Assembly (NCBI GenBank): GCA_938040915.1
Contig: CALHZE010000028.1
Location: 1 to 9,790 of the forward strand
Length of the DNA: 9,790 nt
Direction: 5' to 3'
DNA from: an uncultured Bacteroidia bacterium
Lineage (GTDB): Bacteria; Bacteroidota; Bacteroidia; Bacteroidales; CAJPTX01
Shown one piece after another: positions 1 through 6,489 of this stretch. The notes below the pieces were generated by a model. The model saw only the letters and a program-made list of their open reading frames with translations. It was not told the origin of the DNA and searched no databases. Within the stretch, counting starts at the first letter, position 1; the number at the start of each line of letters is the position of its first letter. A program made the translations under genes and the position numbers.

Positions 1-3
1 GAA

Positions 4-65
4 GTGCTTCTCTGAAAGGAGTACGAAAACCCCCCACTTCGGAGACGGGGCTCGCAGAGAAGTAC
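4..65. other. Nested inverted repeat, possible structured leader RNA upstream of nfnA
   Basis: Bases 4-14 pair with 55-65 in an 11-bp stem with one G-T wobble (core CTTCTCTG / CAGAGAAG). Inside it, GAG at 19-21 can pair with CTC at 51-53. CCCC at 31-34 can pair with GGGG at 47-50, capped by a CTTCGG (UUCG-type) loop at 37-42. A-rich unpaired strands lie at 15-18 and 22-29. The nesting looks like an RNA fold rather than a simple operator. No T run follows the 3' arm, so it is not an ordinary terminator. I do not recognise it as a known riboswitch or RNA family. The strand is uncertain because both strands can fold; its position 32 bases before the nfnA Shine-Dalgarno favours a plus-strand leader. 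No protein end could be supported in this stretch. Confidence 0.4.
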
Positions 66-96
66 CCCGCGCGTTTCATACCGAGTCTCGCAAACT

Positions 97-102
97 AAGG
101 AG
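97..102 (+). promoter_or_regulatory. Shine-Dalgarno of nfnA
   Basis: AAGGAG lies 5 bases before the ATG at 108. It is a clear Shine-Dalgarno in a window where most genes lack one, and it fixes the nfnA start. Confidence 0.75.
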
Positions 103-107
103 TAGCA

Positions 108-965
108 ATGTTCCAGATTCTAAAGAAAGAGCAGTTAGCGCCTGCCATCTATCTGATGGATATCCATGCGCCGCGTGTAGCCGAGTCGGCGATGCCGGGG
201 CAGTTTGTCATAGTGCGCGTGGACGAAAAAGGCGAACGGGTGCCACTTACCATCGCAGACTATAACCCAGAGACGGGCGCTGTGACTATCGTAATCCAGA
301 CCATTGGGGCTAGCACCCACAAGTTGTGTGACCTCAACGCGGGGGACTCAGTACTTGACTTTGTAGGTCCGCTCGGGTTGCCCAGCGACCTTTGTGAAAT
401 GAGTGACGAGGAGTTGGCGCAAAAACGTATCATCTTCGTCGGTGGGGGGCTGGGTGCAGCGCCGATCTATCCGCAAGTAAAGTATTTGGCAGAGCGTGGC
501 TTTAAGCCCGATGTCATCATCGGAGCAAAGACGAAGTCGATAGAGATCATGCGTCCTGAACTCGAAGCGGTTTCGGCAAACTACTACCAAGCGACCGACG
601 ATGGGACGGATGGTTTCCACGGCATGGTGACCAACTGTTTGCAAGACCTTGTACAGAACCACGGTAAGCAGTATAACCACTGTGTGACCATCGGACCGAT
701 GATCATGATGAAGTTCGTCGCAAAGCTCACCCAAGAGCTTAACATCCCGACCATAGCCAGCCTTAACACGCTGATGGTTGATGGCACGGGGATGTGTGGC
801 GCGTGCCGCGTGAGTGTCGGAGGGAAAATGCGTTTCACGTGTGTGGAAGGGCCCGAGTTTGACGCCCACCAAGTCAATTTTGACGAAGCGTTGCGCCGCC
901 AAGCCATGTATAAGGAGGTGGAAAAGGCTCGTCTAGAGGAGTATAACAACTGCAAACTAAGTTAG
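108..965 (+). CDS. nfnA: NADH-dependent ferredoxin:NADP+ oxidoreductase, small subunit (FAD / [2Fe-2S])
   Basis: This is the small subunit (285 aa) of the cytoplasmic NfnAB flavoprotein, which reversibly couples NADH and reduced ferredoxin oxidation to NADP+ reduction by flavin-based electron bifurcation. The homologous archaeal enzyme was named sulfide dehydrogenase (SudB), and databases often label it a sulfide/dihydroorotate dehydrogenase-like FAD/NAD-binding protein. Residues 1-100 form the FAD-binding barrel with RVPLTI at 44-49. Residues 108-210 are the NAD-binding domain with GGGLGAAPIYP at 112-122. The C-terminal cluster motif is D225-x4-C230-x2-C233-x11-C245, where Asp replaces the first Cys of the PyrK/dihydroorotate-dehydrogenase-B pattern. 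The MVDGTGMCGACRV context and Asp ligand are the family signature of Nfn/Sud small subunits and separate it from PyrK. Length is normal. The start is supported by AAGGAG at 97-102. The next gene begins 5 bases after the stop, so the two subunits are co-translated. No promoter box was seen upstream within the window. Confidence 0.92.
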   Translation: MFQILKKEQLAPAIYLMDIHAPRVAESAMPGQFVIVRVDEKGERVPLTIADYNPETGAVTIVIQTIGASTHKLCDLNAGDSVLDFVGPLGLPSDLCEMSDEELAQKRIIFVGGGLGAAPIYPQVKYLAERGFKPDVIIGAKTKSIEIMRPELEAVSANYYQATDDGTDGFHGMVTNCLQDLVQNHGKQYNHCVTIGPMIMMKFVAKLTQELNIPTIASLNTLMVDGTGMCGACRVSVGGKMRFTCVEGPEFDAHQVNFDEALRRQAMYKEVEKARLEEYNNCKLS

Positions 966-970
966 GGAAG

Positions 971-2359
971 ATGGTACAGAAGAAAGGTCGCGTCCCCGTA
1001 CGCGAGCAAGAACCGCAAGTGCGTGTGCGGAACTTCGAAGAGGTTTGCTTTGGTTATAACATCACCGAGGCGCAGGAAGAGGCGACGCGTTGCCTGCAGT
1101 GTAAGAACCCGCGTTGTATGAATGCGTGCCCTGTCAACATCCACATCCCGCAGTTTATTAAGAAGGTGCTCGATGGCGATATCCTCGGTGCTGCCGATGT
1201 GATTGGGCAAGACTCGAGCTTGCCGGCAGTGTGCGGTCGAGTTTGTCCGCAAGAGACTCAATGTGAAGGCTCGTGTATTGTGGGGATTAAGGGTGAGCCG
1301 GTGGCTATTGGTAAGCTCGAGCGTTTCGTGGCAGATTATGCCCGCGAGCACAAGCACTTTAACTCGGAGTGTGCCCCAAAGAATGGGAAAAAGGTTGCGA
1401 TCGTGGGCTCTGGTCCGGCTGGGCTAGCGTGTGCTAATGACTTAGCGCGGTTGGGCTATACGGTTACTATTTTTGAGGCACTACACGAGGCGGGAGGCGT
1501 GCTTGTGTACGGTATCCCTGAGTTCCGTCTGCCGAAGGAGTCTATTGTAAAGTCTGAAATACAGAACTTGAAGAACTTAGGCGTGGAGATCGTGACTGAC
1601 GTGATCGTGGGGCGCACGGTGACCATTGACCATCTTTTAGACAAAGAGGGCTACGGCGCAGTCTTTATCGCCTCTGGTGCGGGGTTGCCTAAGTTTATGA
1701 ACATCGGTGAGAACCTGAATGGCGTCGTTTCGGCTAACGAGCTCTTGACGCGAGCCAACCTGATGAAGGGATATGACAAGAGTTACGATACGCCACTCTT
1801 TGTTGGGGAAAAGGTCGCTATCGTCGGAGGGGGGAACGTCGCTATGGATGCGGCGCGTACCTCTGCCCGCCTCGGCGCAGAAGTGCACCTCGTTTATCGT
1901 CGTTCGGAGGCTGAGTTACCCGCCCGTGCGGAGGAAGTACACCACGCTAAGGAGGAAGGGATTATCTTCCACCTGTTGTCTAACCCCGTGGAGATCCTCG
2001 GTGACGAGAAGGGTTGGGTCACGGGCATCCGTGCCATCCGTATGGAGCTTGGCGAGCCTGATGCGAGTGGACGTCGCAGCCCGAAGGAAATCCCTGGGTC
2101 AGAGTTTGACATCCCGTGCGACGTGGTATGTATGGCACTCGGAACGTCGCCTAACCCGATGATAGCGAGCACAACCCCAGGGCTGGAAATCAAGAAGTCG
2201 GGCGGTATTGTGGCTGATGAGATGGGGCAAACCTCGCGTAAAGAGGTTTTTGCGGGAGGTGATGCTGTGATCGGTGCCGCAACGGTGATTCTTGCCATGG
2301 GGGCAGGTCGTAAGGCGGCTGTGGCGATAGACAAGTTCCTGTCTGGAAAGGCGGAGTAG
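971..2359 (+). CDS. nfnB: NADH-dependent ferredoxin:NADP+ oxidoreductase, large subunit (FAD / two [4Fe-4S])
   Basis: This is the large subunit (462 aa) of NfnAB, related to the small subunit of glutamate synthase and often annotated gltA or NADPH-dependent glutamate synthase. It carries the bifurcating FAD, the NADP(H) site and two iron-sulfur clusters. The N-terminal cluster domain has C41-x2-C44-x4-C49-x3-C53 and C88-x3-C92-x5-C98-x3-C102. The first Rossmann fold has the FAD motif GSGPAG at 146-151 (VAIVGSGPAGLACANDLARL). The second has GGGNVAMD at 286-293 followed by YRR at 309-311, basic residues suited to the NADP 2'-phosphate. AGGDAVIGAATVILAMGAGR near the C-terminus is the closing FAD motif of this superfamily. 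No large glutamate synthase subunit is present, and pairing with the Asp-cluster small subunit makes NfnB much more likely than GltD. The start codon sits 5 bases after the nfnA stop with only a weak purine stretch before it, so translation is probably coupled. A strong terminator follows 34 bases after the stop. Confidence 0.92.
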   Translation: MVQKKGRVPVREQEPQVRVRNFEEVCFGYNITEAQEEATRCLQCKNPRCMNACPVNIHIPQFIKKVLDGDILGAADVIGQDSSLPAVCGRVCPQETQCEGSCIVGIKGEPVAIGKLERFVADYAREHKHFNSECAPKNGKKVAIVGSGPAGLACANDLARLGYTVTIFEALHEAGGVLVYGIPEFRLPKESIVKSEIQNLKNLGVEIVTDVIVGRTVTIDHLLDKEGYGAVFIASGAGLPKFMNIGENLNGVVSANELLTRANLMKGYDKSYDTPLFVGEKVAIVGGGNVAMDAARTSARLGAEVHLVYRRSEAELPARAEEVHHAKEEGIIFHLLSNPVEILGDEKGWVTGIRAIRMELGEPDASGRRSPKEIPGSEFDIPCDVVCMALGTSPNPMIASTTPGLEIKKSGGIVADEMGQTSRKEVFAGGDAVIGAATVILAMGAGRKAAVAIDKFLSGKAE

Positions 2360-2393
2360 TGGGGGCTATTGTTGCCTCTGAGAGGGAAAATAA

Positions 2394-2429
2394 AGAAGGC
2401 GCTGTTGCGGAAACAGCGCCTTCTCTTTT
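2394..2429. terminator. Bidirectional intrinsic terminator between convergent operons
   Basis: A perfect 13-bp stem (2394-2406 with 2412-2424, core GAAGGCGCTGTT) closes a 5-base loop and is followed on the plus strand by CTTTT. On the minus strand the same stem is followed by TTTATTTT. It therefore fits as the end of nfnAB and also of the minus-strand exporter operon whose last stop is at 2470. The rest of the 110-base gap shows nothing else. Confidence 0.9.
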
Positions 2430-2469
2430 GAGAGTCAGTCGTGTGTGAATCGAGGGAGGGCGATGGGGG

Positions 2470-3708
2470 TTATTCGTCGCGCATGGCTATCGAGGGGGCT
2501 GTATGCACCGCCGCGCGCGTGGGAAGCCATATTGCAATGACGATGAGTAGCGTCAAGAGCCCATATGTCAGTAGAAAGTCGACCGGCATGCGATACCAGA
2601 AGACTATCCAGTACCGTGAGAGGAGGTTAAAGTGTTTCAGGGCAGAGAAGCCCGCAAGCGTAAAGGGCAGGGTCGATAGTAGGAGGAGAAGCCCCTCGCT
2701 AAGATAGAACCCGAGCAAGTGGCGCGGTGTCTCGCCCATCGCAAGGCGTAACCCGATTTGCGAGCGGCGCTGTTGCGAGCGATACCAGAACGTCCCCACG
2801 ACCCCAAGGAAGATACAGACCCCGAGGAAGACGGAGTAAAGGATGCGCATCTTGAGCTTGTTGTAGTCCTCGTTTTGGAACATCTTTTTCGCTTCCTCGA
2901 GCGACTCAAAGCGAGAAACGTAGACATTGCCCACGTGTAGCTGGTCTTGCAGTTCGGCAAAGAGCTCGTCTTGAGTAATGGTGGCATCGTCCTTGAGCCG
3001 GAAGGCAAATTCGATGTAAGGGGCATATTTGGCCAACTCTTCGTTAAACTCTTTGGGTTGGTAGATGAATAGTGAGGTATTCCACAGCCAGAAGTTGTCG
3101 ACGCGCATGGTTTGGGCAACATAGTGAGCCGTGAGGCTCGTTGAGTCAGAGTCGCTTAGGAGGAATGGCTTGCCTATGACAGAGTCGATCGGGCGTCGGA
3201 AGCTCTTGATAAGCCCTTCGCTGGGGATAATCTCTCCTTGTTTTAACGCTTCCATCATCTCTTCGCGCGATCCGTTGAGCCCATTCACCCGCAACACTTG
3301 TAGAAACGAGGGCGTCACCGAGCGCACGAGGGTTTGAGATTCCTGTAGTGTGTCAAAACTGACCGTTACAGAGCTGTTGCTCCCTTGGTGTGGCAACGAA
3401 TTGTAAGAGAGGGAGAGCGCCTCCACGGCGGGGTTTGCCTCGATGCGTTGTAAGAGGGTCTTTATATCTTCGTTCCCCGACGCCGAGTCGGCAGGGCTGT
3501 AGTCTGCGCTCTCGGGGGGCACTTCCGCTAGATAGAGTCGATAGACGTTGTGGATGTCACACCCCATGGGGATATTGATGAGGCGAAGCCCCGTGACTAG
3601 ATAATCTATTAAATAGAGGGAGCAGAAGGTGATAACGAGCATCTCCACCCAAATCAGGAGGTTGTTCTTCCGTTCGTTCCAAAGGATGTGTAGCAAGTGA
3701 CGTAACAT
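2470..3708 (-). CDS. ABC transporter permease, MacB/FtsX type (second of two)
   Basis: This 412-aa inner-membrane protein has the four-helix MacB/FtsX layout: a membrane segment at about 19-45, a large periplasmic domain at about 46-285, then three segments at about 288-308, 333-355 and 376-396. The cytoplasmic loop RSQIGLRLAMGETPRH (315-330) matches the conserved family loop (EIGIRKALGA-like) that contacts the ATPase. The C-terminus TAPSIAMRDE resembles the usual NPAEALR ending. In this family the permeases transmit ATP-driven movement to the periplasm and the adaptor, exporting peptides, lipoproteins, antibiotics or other molecules; the substrate is unknown here. It is the last gene of the operon. 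Its Shine-Dalgarno AGGAGG (3718-3723) overlaps the stop codon of the upstream permease gene, 9 bases from the ATG. No ATP-binding domain is fused to it. The periplasmic domain diverges clearly from that of its neighbour, so the two probably pair as a heterodimer. Confidence 0.85.
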   Translation of the reverse strand: MLRHLLHILWNERKNNLLIWVEMLVITFCSLYLIDYLVTGLRLINIPMGCDIHNVYRLYLAEVPPESADYSPADSASGNEDIKTLLQRIEANPAVEALSLSYNSLPHQGSNSSVTVSFDTLQESQTLVRSVTPSFLQVLRVNGLNGSREEMMEALKQGEIIPSEGLIKSFRRPIDSVIGKPFLLSDSDSTSLTAHYVAQTMRVDNFWLWNTSLFIYQPKEFNEELAKYAPYIEFAFRLKDDATITQDELFAELQDQLHVGNVYVSRFESLEEAKKMFQNEDYNKLKMRILYSVFLGVCIFLGVVGTFWYRSQQRRSQIGLRLAMGETPRHLLGFYLSEGLLLLLSTLPFTLAGFSALKHFNLLSRYWIVFWYRMPVDFLLTYGLLTLLIVIAIWLPTRAAVHTAPSIAMRDE

Positions 3709-3717
3709 GGTGGGTAA

Positions 3718-3723
3718 CCTCCT
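3718..3723 (-). promoter_or_regulatory. Shine-Dalgarno of second permease, overlapping upstream stop codon
   Basis: AGGAGG on the minus strand (CCTCCT on plus) ends 9 bases before the ATG at 3708 and shares bases 3722-3723 with the TAG stop (3722-3724) of the upstream permease. This arrangement favours translational coupling and equal amounts of both permeases. Confidence 0.7.
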
Positions 3724-4999
3724 ATCGTTTAGAGCTTAGAGAATAGACGATATCGCGCCGCGCCATTTGCCACGCGGGGATGAGCATTGAGAGTACGTTG
3801 AGTACTAGCGAGCTAAGGATGGCTACCAAGAGCACCCGCCACGAAAAGATGGTGGATAAGGGGAGGGTAAAGTCGAGCCCCGTGACCATCCCCGTGACGC
3901 TCTCAAAGAAGAGGGACTGCAATCCGTAGCTTGCTACGAGCAAGATGAGAAGCCCCAAAATCGCACCTAGGAGGGTGTAAAAGACGCTTTCGCGGACGAC
4001 CTGCCAAAGGATGTCTACTACCGTGCCGCCGAAGGCTTTCCTGAGTCCTAGTTCTTGCAAGCGGCGACGCATCCGTGCGTGTGAGATGACAATGAGGTTA
4101 ATGCCGGGGATGAGAAAGAGGATGAGCAGCGTGACGTAGAACTGACGGTCGATACTCTTCATGTCAGGCCCGACGTTGCTCCAGAAACGGTGGATGGCGG
4201 CATGGAGTTCGTCGGGTTGATCGAGGGGGACTATGTACTGTGGCGCTATTTCTGCGTCGACTTTCTCAATGACCGTTGTAATGTCTTTCCGAATGGCAGG
4301 GAAATCGGCGGGAGAGTGGGCTAGAAAATCCACCTTGAGCGGACCGCGTAACCCCTTCGCATCCCTCGTACTAGGGCTAATCGTGTAGGGTATCCACGCG
4401 TTGGCGGTGACGGAAGAAAGGTAGCTCGACACGTCTTTGACGACGCCCACAATGCGCATGGGTTTGAAGTCCACCAAGAGCTCTTTCCCCACGGCTTCTT
4501 CTGTCCCAAAGAACTCGCGGGCGACCTGCTCGCCGATGATGATGACGCGAGACCCTGCCTCAACCTCCGCGGCGGTGTAGGGCGCGCCAGCCAGAAACTC
4601 AAAGTCATAAACCTTGAAAAACTCAGCACTCGTGCCAAGGATGTAGCGTTGGAGTTCGCGTTTCTCGCCTGCCCGACGAAAGCCGTAAGGGCTGCAATAC
4701 TTCTCGCTGATAGCCACCGCCTCAGCCGAAGGAATCTCGGCAAAGAGCCGCGCGAGACGACCCCCCACTGCCCCCGAAGAGGTCGAGTTATTCGTCGTGT
4801 CGCGAATCTGTACCGAGTTCCAGAAGAGCATCCGGTGGCGTTTATAGGCGGGGTAGAACTCGCCCTCGGGGATGAGCCGCTGTGAGGCAAAGGTGATCGT
4901 GATGAGCCCTATGGCGAGCGCCGTCCCGAGGACGGAAACGACGCCCAGCACGGGGCTTTCGCGCAAGAGGCGCCAAGCTTGGCGGAAGTATTGTAACAT
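3722..4999 (-). CDS. ABC transporter permease, MacB/FtsX type with MacB-like periplasmic core (first of two)
   Basis: This 425-aa inner-membrane protein has membrane segments at about 17-38, 286-306, 339-360 and 386-408. The periplasmic region between the first two carries a recognisable MacB core: GTSAEFFKVYDFEFLAG (122-138), RVIIIGEQVAREFFG (151-165), AVGKEL (169-174) and MRIVGVVKDV (181-190). The loop ELGLRKAFGGT (316-326) is the conserved cytoplasmic FtsX motif next to the ATPase contact. Many Bacteroidota proteins of this type sit in operons with an HlyD adaptor, an ATPase and a second permease; here the ATPase is missing. The ATG at 4999 follows the adaptor stop by 14 bases, with no clear Shine-Dalgarno, so it probably depends on readthrough from the adaptor gene. 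The substrate cannot be told from the sequence. Confidence 0.88.
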   Translation of the reverse strand: MLQYFRQAWRLLRESPVLGVVSVLGTALAIGLITITFASQRLIPEGEFYPAYKRHRMLFWNSVQIRDTTNNSTSSGAVGGRLARLFAEIPSAEAVAISEKYCSPYGFRRAGEKRELQRYILGTSAEFFKVYDFEFLAGAPYTAAEVEAGSRVIIIGEQVAREFFGTEEAVGKELLVDFKPMRIVGVVKDVSSYLSSVTANAWIPYTISPSTRDAKGLRGPLKVDFLAHSPADFPAIRKDITTVIEKVDAEIAPQYIVPLDQPDELHAAIHRFWSNVGPDMKSIDRQFYVTLLILFLIPGINLIVISHARMRRRLQELGLRKAFGGTVVDILWQVVRESVFYTLLGAILGLLILLVASYGLQSLFFESVTGMVTGLDFTLPLSTIFSWRVLLVAILSSLVLNVLSMLIPAWQMARRDIVYSLSSKR

Positions 5000-5013
5000 G
5001 ATCGTATGGTGTG

Positions 5014-6258
5014 TTATCTGAGCTTTAGCTCTGTTTCGTTCTTGTATTGTGGAAGGTCGGTCAGCACCACCTGTTCGCCCTCTTTTAGACCGCGCGCGAC
5101 CTCGATGTACTGATAGCTCGCCTCGCCGAGCACGACCTCGCGTTTACGGAGGTAGTCTCCTTCGCGTACCCACAGTTCGTATTTTCCCGGTTTCTTGTAA
5201 AAGGCGGCGTGCCCGATCCGTACGACGTCGTGTTTCTTGGCTGTTTGTAGGTAAAGCTCGACTTTGAGTCCTGAGCGCAGCCCCGTCACGACCGAGTCGA
5301 GGATCTGCACCGTGCACCCCAACGTCCCGTTCTTTGAGGCAGGGGCGATGCGTGTCACTTGTCCGTTCAGGCGGTGACTCCCCACCTTGATGAGGACCGG
5401 TGTGCCAGTGCTGACGCGCGAGGCATAGCCATCGGGGAACTCCCCGTCTATACGGAACTGGGTGAGGTCTGACACGATGGCGAGTTGTTGCCCTGCCGAG
5501 ACCTGCGAACCGACTTGTGAGTTGATAAAGGTGAGAATCCCTGTGCGAGGGGCTTGGATGCGCGCCTCTCTGAGCACTTTCTCTATCTCGGCAAGGTTCT
5601 TTTGGGCGATTTGCACCTCGAGCTCTTTCACATTGCGCTGTGCGTTGGCGATGCGTTGCTCGTTGGAGATCTTGAGCTTGAGTTGTTCGCGCTCGAGCTC
5701 GGCGACTTTGAGGTTCATCTCGACCTGACGTACGGTGCCCGCCGTCCCTCCGCCCAGACTATCGAGGCGGATGGCATTCTTGAGCTCGATGCGCTTTTGG
5801 TCGATCTGCATATCCATTACCTTGAGGTTCATCTGCATATTGCTGAGATTGGAGGCATTTTGTGCCTCGCGTTGTTCGCCCTCTAAGACACGCATTTGTA
5901 ACTGGTCTTTGAGTTTCTCATAACTCGACTGTGTGGTAAGGAGGTCGAGTTGGAGGAGGGGCGTGCCCTGTTCCACCGAGTCGCCATGTTTGTGAAACAC
6001 CTGTAGGAGGCGCGAACTGATGGGCGAGACCACCGCCTCTTCGATGGCAGGGGCTACGACGCCCGAGGTGTTGATTGTGAGCTCTATCGCGCCGCGTTCG
6101 GCAGTAGAAAACTGCAAGCTCGACTCCTGCACGCCATTTTCTAGCACCTTCAATAGGGTGATTATCACGGCGGTGACCCCTACGGCGATGAGGGTTATCT
6201 TTATGATGCGCTGCTTGCGTTCTTTAGCAAGGGTCTGTTTTGAGATCGCTCTATCCAT
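5014..6258 (-). CDS. HlyD/MacA-type periplasmic adaptor (membrane fusion) protein
   Basis: This 414-aa adaptor bridges an inner-membrane pump to an outer-membrane channel. A basic N-terminus leads into one membrane anchor at about 18-37, and there is no lipobox, so it is anchored by a helix rather than a lipid. The first half of the biotinyl-lipoyl domain lies at about 66-105 (HGDSVEQGTPLLQLD). A long alpha-helical hairpin runs from about 106 to 231, rich in Q, E, K and L heptads. The second lipoyl half is at about 232-265 (ARIQAPRTGILTFI, then GSQVSAGQQLAIVSD). A beta-barrel (267-340) and a membrane-proximal domain (345-410) follow. At the hairpin tip R164, L168 and T175 match the spacing of the R-x3-L-x6-S motif known from AcrA/MacA docking onto TolC, with Thr for Ser. 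This predicts a TolC-like partner, which is not in the window. It is the first gene of the minus-strand operon; the start has no Shine-Dalgarno but a weak promoter lies upstream. Confidence 0.9.
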   Translation of the reverse strand: MDRAISKQTLAKERKQRIIKITLIAVGVTAVIITLLKVLENGVQESSLQFSTAERGAIELTINTSGVVAPAIEEAVVSPISSRLLQVFHKHGDSVEQGTPLLQLDLLTTQSSYEKLKDQLQMRVLEGEQREAQNASNLSNMQMNLKVMDMQIDQKRIELKNAIRLDSLGGGTAGTVRQVEMNLKVAELEREQLKLKISNEQRIANAQRNVKELEVQIAQKNLAEIEKVLREARIQAPRTGILTFINSQVGSQVSAGQQLAIVSDLTQFRIDGEFPDGYASRVSTGTPVLIKVGSHRLNGQVTRIAPASKNGTLGCTVQILDSVVTGLRSGLKVELYLQTAKKHDVVRIGHAAFYKKPGKYELWVREGDYLRKREVVLGEASYQYIEVARGLKEGEQVVLTDLPQYKNETELKLR

Positions 6259-6297
6259 GATCAGATTCGGTTATTGGGGCAGTGTGCAAAGCCCATT

Positions 6298-6328
6298 CCA
6301 ATGTACTAACTCTTTGATTTTCTGCAAT
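6298..6328 (-). promoter_or_regulatory. Candidate promoter of the adaptor-permease operon (weak)
   Basis: On the minus strand TACATTGG (6298-6305) matches 7 of 8 positions of the Bacteroidota -7 form TAnnTTTG, and ATTG (6325-6328), resembling the -33 TTTG, lies exactly 19 bases upstream. Transcription would start about 30-35 bases before the ATG at 6258. Both boxes are imperfect, so this is a suggestion. Confidence 0.35.
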
Positions 6329-6415
6329 GGTGGGTGTCCGAAAATGAACGGTGGGGCGTCTGTGCGGACGGTGAGAAGCTCTATGCGGTTATTCGGAGGT
6401 TTTTTAAGCCACTTT

Positions 6416-6436
6416 GAGCCCCTTGGGAGGGGGCTC
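6416..6436. repeat. Perfect 7-bp inverted repeat in divergent control region
   Basis: GAGCCCC (6416-6422) and GGGGCTC (6430-6436) flank a 7-base spacer. No T run follows on either strand at terminator distance. It lies upstream of the plus-strand promoter and beyond the minus-strand one, so a regulator-binding site or a remnant of a dispersed repeat are both possible. Confidence 0.45.
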
Positions 6437-6457
6437 GATGAAAAAGGATACGAAAAG

Positions 6458-6489
6458 TTACACCATGTTCCATTTTTTTTTTATCTTTG
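6458..6489 (+). promoter_or_regulatory. Bacteroidota-type promoter of the SusC-like gene with T10 spacer tract
   Basis: TATCTTTG at 6482-6489 is a full match to the -7 consensus TAnnTTTG. The best upstream box is TTAC at 6458-6461, a poor match to TTTG, with a 20-base spacer. The spacer ends in a run of ten T (6473-6482) whose last T is the first base of the -7 box. Transcription should start near 6496, giving a leader of about 130 bases. Confidence 0.6.

Noticed and set aside
1..79. Minus-strand open frame starting at ATG 79 and leaving the window
   Set aside because: Only 26 codons are visible, with no Shine-Dalgarno or promoter and no recognisable motif; it overlaps the palindrome, which tends to leave both strands open.
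3..98. Open frame ending with TAA at 96-98, just before the nfnA Shine-Dalgarno, as the tail of an upstream gene
   Set aside because: The 31 residues show no recognisable protein character, another frame here is also open, and the nested inverted repeat better explains the sequence. It cannot be excluded without the upstream DNA.
348..902. Minus-strand 184-codon frame inside nfnA
   Set aside because: It lies opposite a gene with a full set of family motifs; its composition is that of an antisense shadow.
2441..2707. Plus-strand 88-codon frame over the 3' end of the second permease
   Set aside because: It is antisense to well-supported permease sequence and rich in Arg/Ser without a motif.
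4321..4890. Minus-strand 189-codon frame inside the first permease gene
   Set aside because: It is the same strand in another frame; the permease frame has membrane segments and MacB motifs while this one has neither.
6416..6482. Hairpin plus T10 tract as an intrinsic terminator
   Set aside because: The T run starts 36 bases after the hairpin, too far for intrinsic termination, and no plus-strand gene precedes it.
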